Assembly: GCA_023433405.1 (NCBI GenBank)
Contig: JAEZCT010000061.1
Span: 1 to 17,664, forward strand
Source of the DNA: Bacillota bacterium
GTDB lineage: Bacteria > Bacillota > Clostridia > Oscillospirales > Ruminococcaceae
Direction of reading: 5' to 3'
DNA length: 17,664 nt
Shown here: positions 17,511 through 17,664 of the stretch, one piece after another
Numbering within the stretch: the first letter of the stretch is position 1
Layout: every line of letters begins with the position of its first letter
Notes under the pieces: model-generated
Databases searched by the model: none
What the model was told of the DNA's origin: nothing
What the model saw: only the letters and a program-made list of their open reading frames with translations
Translations under genes and position numbers: made by a program

Positions 17511-17543
17511 GTCGCTCCCCACACGGGGAGCGTGGATCACGCC
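17511..17543 (+). repeat. Degenerate terminal repeat
   Basis: The last repeat matches the consensus for 27 bases (17511-17537) and then reads CACGCC instead of TGAAAC. The hairpin is intact but the 3' handle end is lost. Degeneration of the leader-distal repeat is usual and confirms the array's direction; it closes spacer 138. Confidence 0.93.
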
Positions 17544-17664
17544 AAACGCATGAGTTAAAAAACCATGAACAACAGCCGATATATCCCATGGGGTGAGAGG
17601 GAGATGAACGAGCTGCTAGAGTACCTGACACAAGTAAACGACAATCGGCAGGAAAAGAAAGTGC
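17544..17664. other. Trailer-side flank of the array
   Basis: No further repeat and no terminator hairpin with a T-run is visible in these 121 bases. The only candidate gene is the open frame starting at 17565. Confidence 0.6.
17565..17664 (+). CDS. Possible 5' end of an unidentified gene, cut by the window edge
   Basis: An ATG at 17565 opens a frame that stays open to the window end: MNNSRYIPWGEREMNELLEYL, then TQVNDNRQEKKV. A second in-frame ATG at 17604 follows a purine-rich GAGAGGGAG and could be the true start. I do not recognise the product. The spaced W/E/L pattern is faintly like a Myb/SANT-type helix, but that is far too little to name it. With only 33 codons seen it may not be a gene at all. 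Confidence 0.3.
   Translation, partial: MNNSRYIPWGEREMNELLEYLTQVNDNRQEKKV

Larger units (their letters stand above)
8206..17543 (+). CRISPR. Type I-C CRISPR array, 139 repeats and 138 spacers
   Basis: By hand I located 139 repeats (first 8206-8238, last starting 17511) at intervals of 66-70 bp, giving 138 spacers of 33-37 bp, mostly 34-35. The 33-bp repeat starts GTCGCTCCCCACACGGGG and ends TGGATTGAAAC. Repeat positions 3-10 (CGCTCCCC) pair perfectly with 15-22 (GGGGAGCG) around an ACAC loop; cutting after position 22 gives the 11-nt handle known for type I-C. The leader and cas2 lie at the left and the degenerate repeat at the right, so the array is transcribed on + and newest spacers are at the left. 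Apart from one internal variant and the last copy, I saw no mismatches among repeats. All long frames here are repeat translations, not genes. Confidence 0.99.

Noticed and set aside
8206..17543. Repeat hairpins acting as intrinsic terminators within the array
   Set aside because: Each GC-rich stem is followed by TGGATTGAAAC rather than a T-run, so the terminator pattern is absent even before T-rich spacers such as 71, 87 and 134.
8146..17631. Dozens of overlapping open frames of 60-258 codons on both strands with motifs such as SIHAPRVGSD, FNPRSPCGER, FQSTLPVWGAT, SLPTRGAWIET
   Set aside because: They are translations of the CRISPR repeat. The repeat is 33 bp, a multiple of three, and is stop-free in five of six frames, so long frames arise automatically. 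Such products are a known database artefact.

Overview
The window holds one complete type I-C CRISPR-Cas locus, all on the + strand. Seven contiguous cas genes are followed by a leader and a very long CRISPR array. The order is the canonical I-C order: cas3, cas5c, cas8c, cas7c, cas4, cas1, cas2, leader, repeats. I see no second defence system and no unfamiliar effector gene. The novelty is in the detail: an internal cas11c start inside cas8c and the contents of the array.

Organism: strong AGGAGG-type ribosome sites, GTG/TTG starts, mid-range GC and protein sequences of the Bacillota style suggest an anaerobic member of the Clostridia. This is inference; no rRNA or housekeeping gene is present to confirm it.

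Layout. 1-371 is non-coding upstream sequence with two inverted-repeat elements and a perfect TATAAT at 265-270 that may drive the operon. 372-2543 is cas3 (HD nuclease and helicase). 2592-5967 holds the Cascade genes cas5c, cas8c and cas7c, with cas11c (4703-5080) nested in frame in the 3' end of cas8c. 5964-8024 holds the adaptation genes cas4, cas1 and cas2. 8025-8205 is the leader. 8206-17543 is the array: by hand count 139 repeats of 33 bp and 138 spacers of 33-37 bp, mostly 34-35. 17544-17664 is downstream flank with a possible gene start running off the end.

How it works (family knowledge applied to what is seen): the array is transcribed from the leader. Cas5c cuts each repeat at the base of its 8-bp hairpin, leaving an 11-nt 5' handle. 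Cas5c, Cas7c, Cas8c and Cas11c form Cascade around the crRNA. Cas3 is recruited to degrade the bound target. Cas1, Cas2 and Cas4 cut, trim and insert new spacers at the leader end.

The most informative signals are in the array. Spacers 6 and 68 match two alleles of one coding sequence. Spacers 30 and 69 are the same target captured with different 3' ends. Spacers 116 and 121 overlap by 16 nt and merge into one open reading frame, exposing a PAM-side trinucleotide. Several spacers are strongly self-complementary, and several cover apparent ribosome site/start codon junctions. Almost every repeat is identical except one internal A-to-G change and a degenerate last copy.
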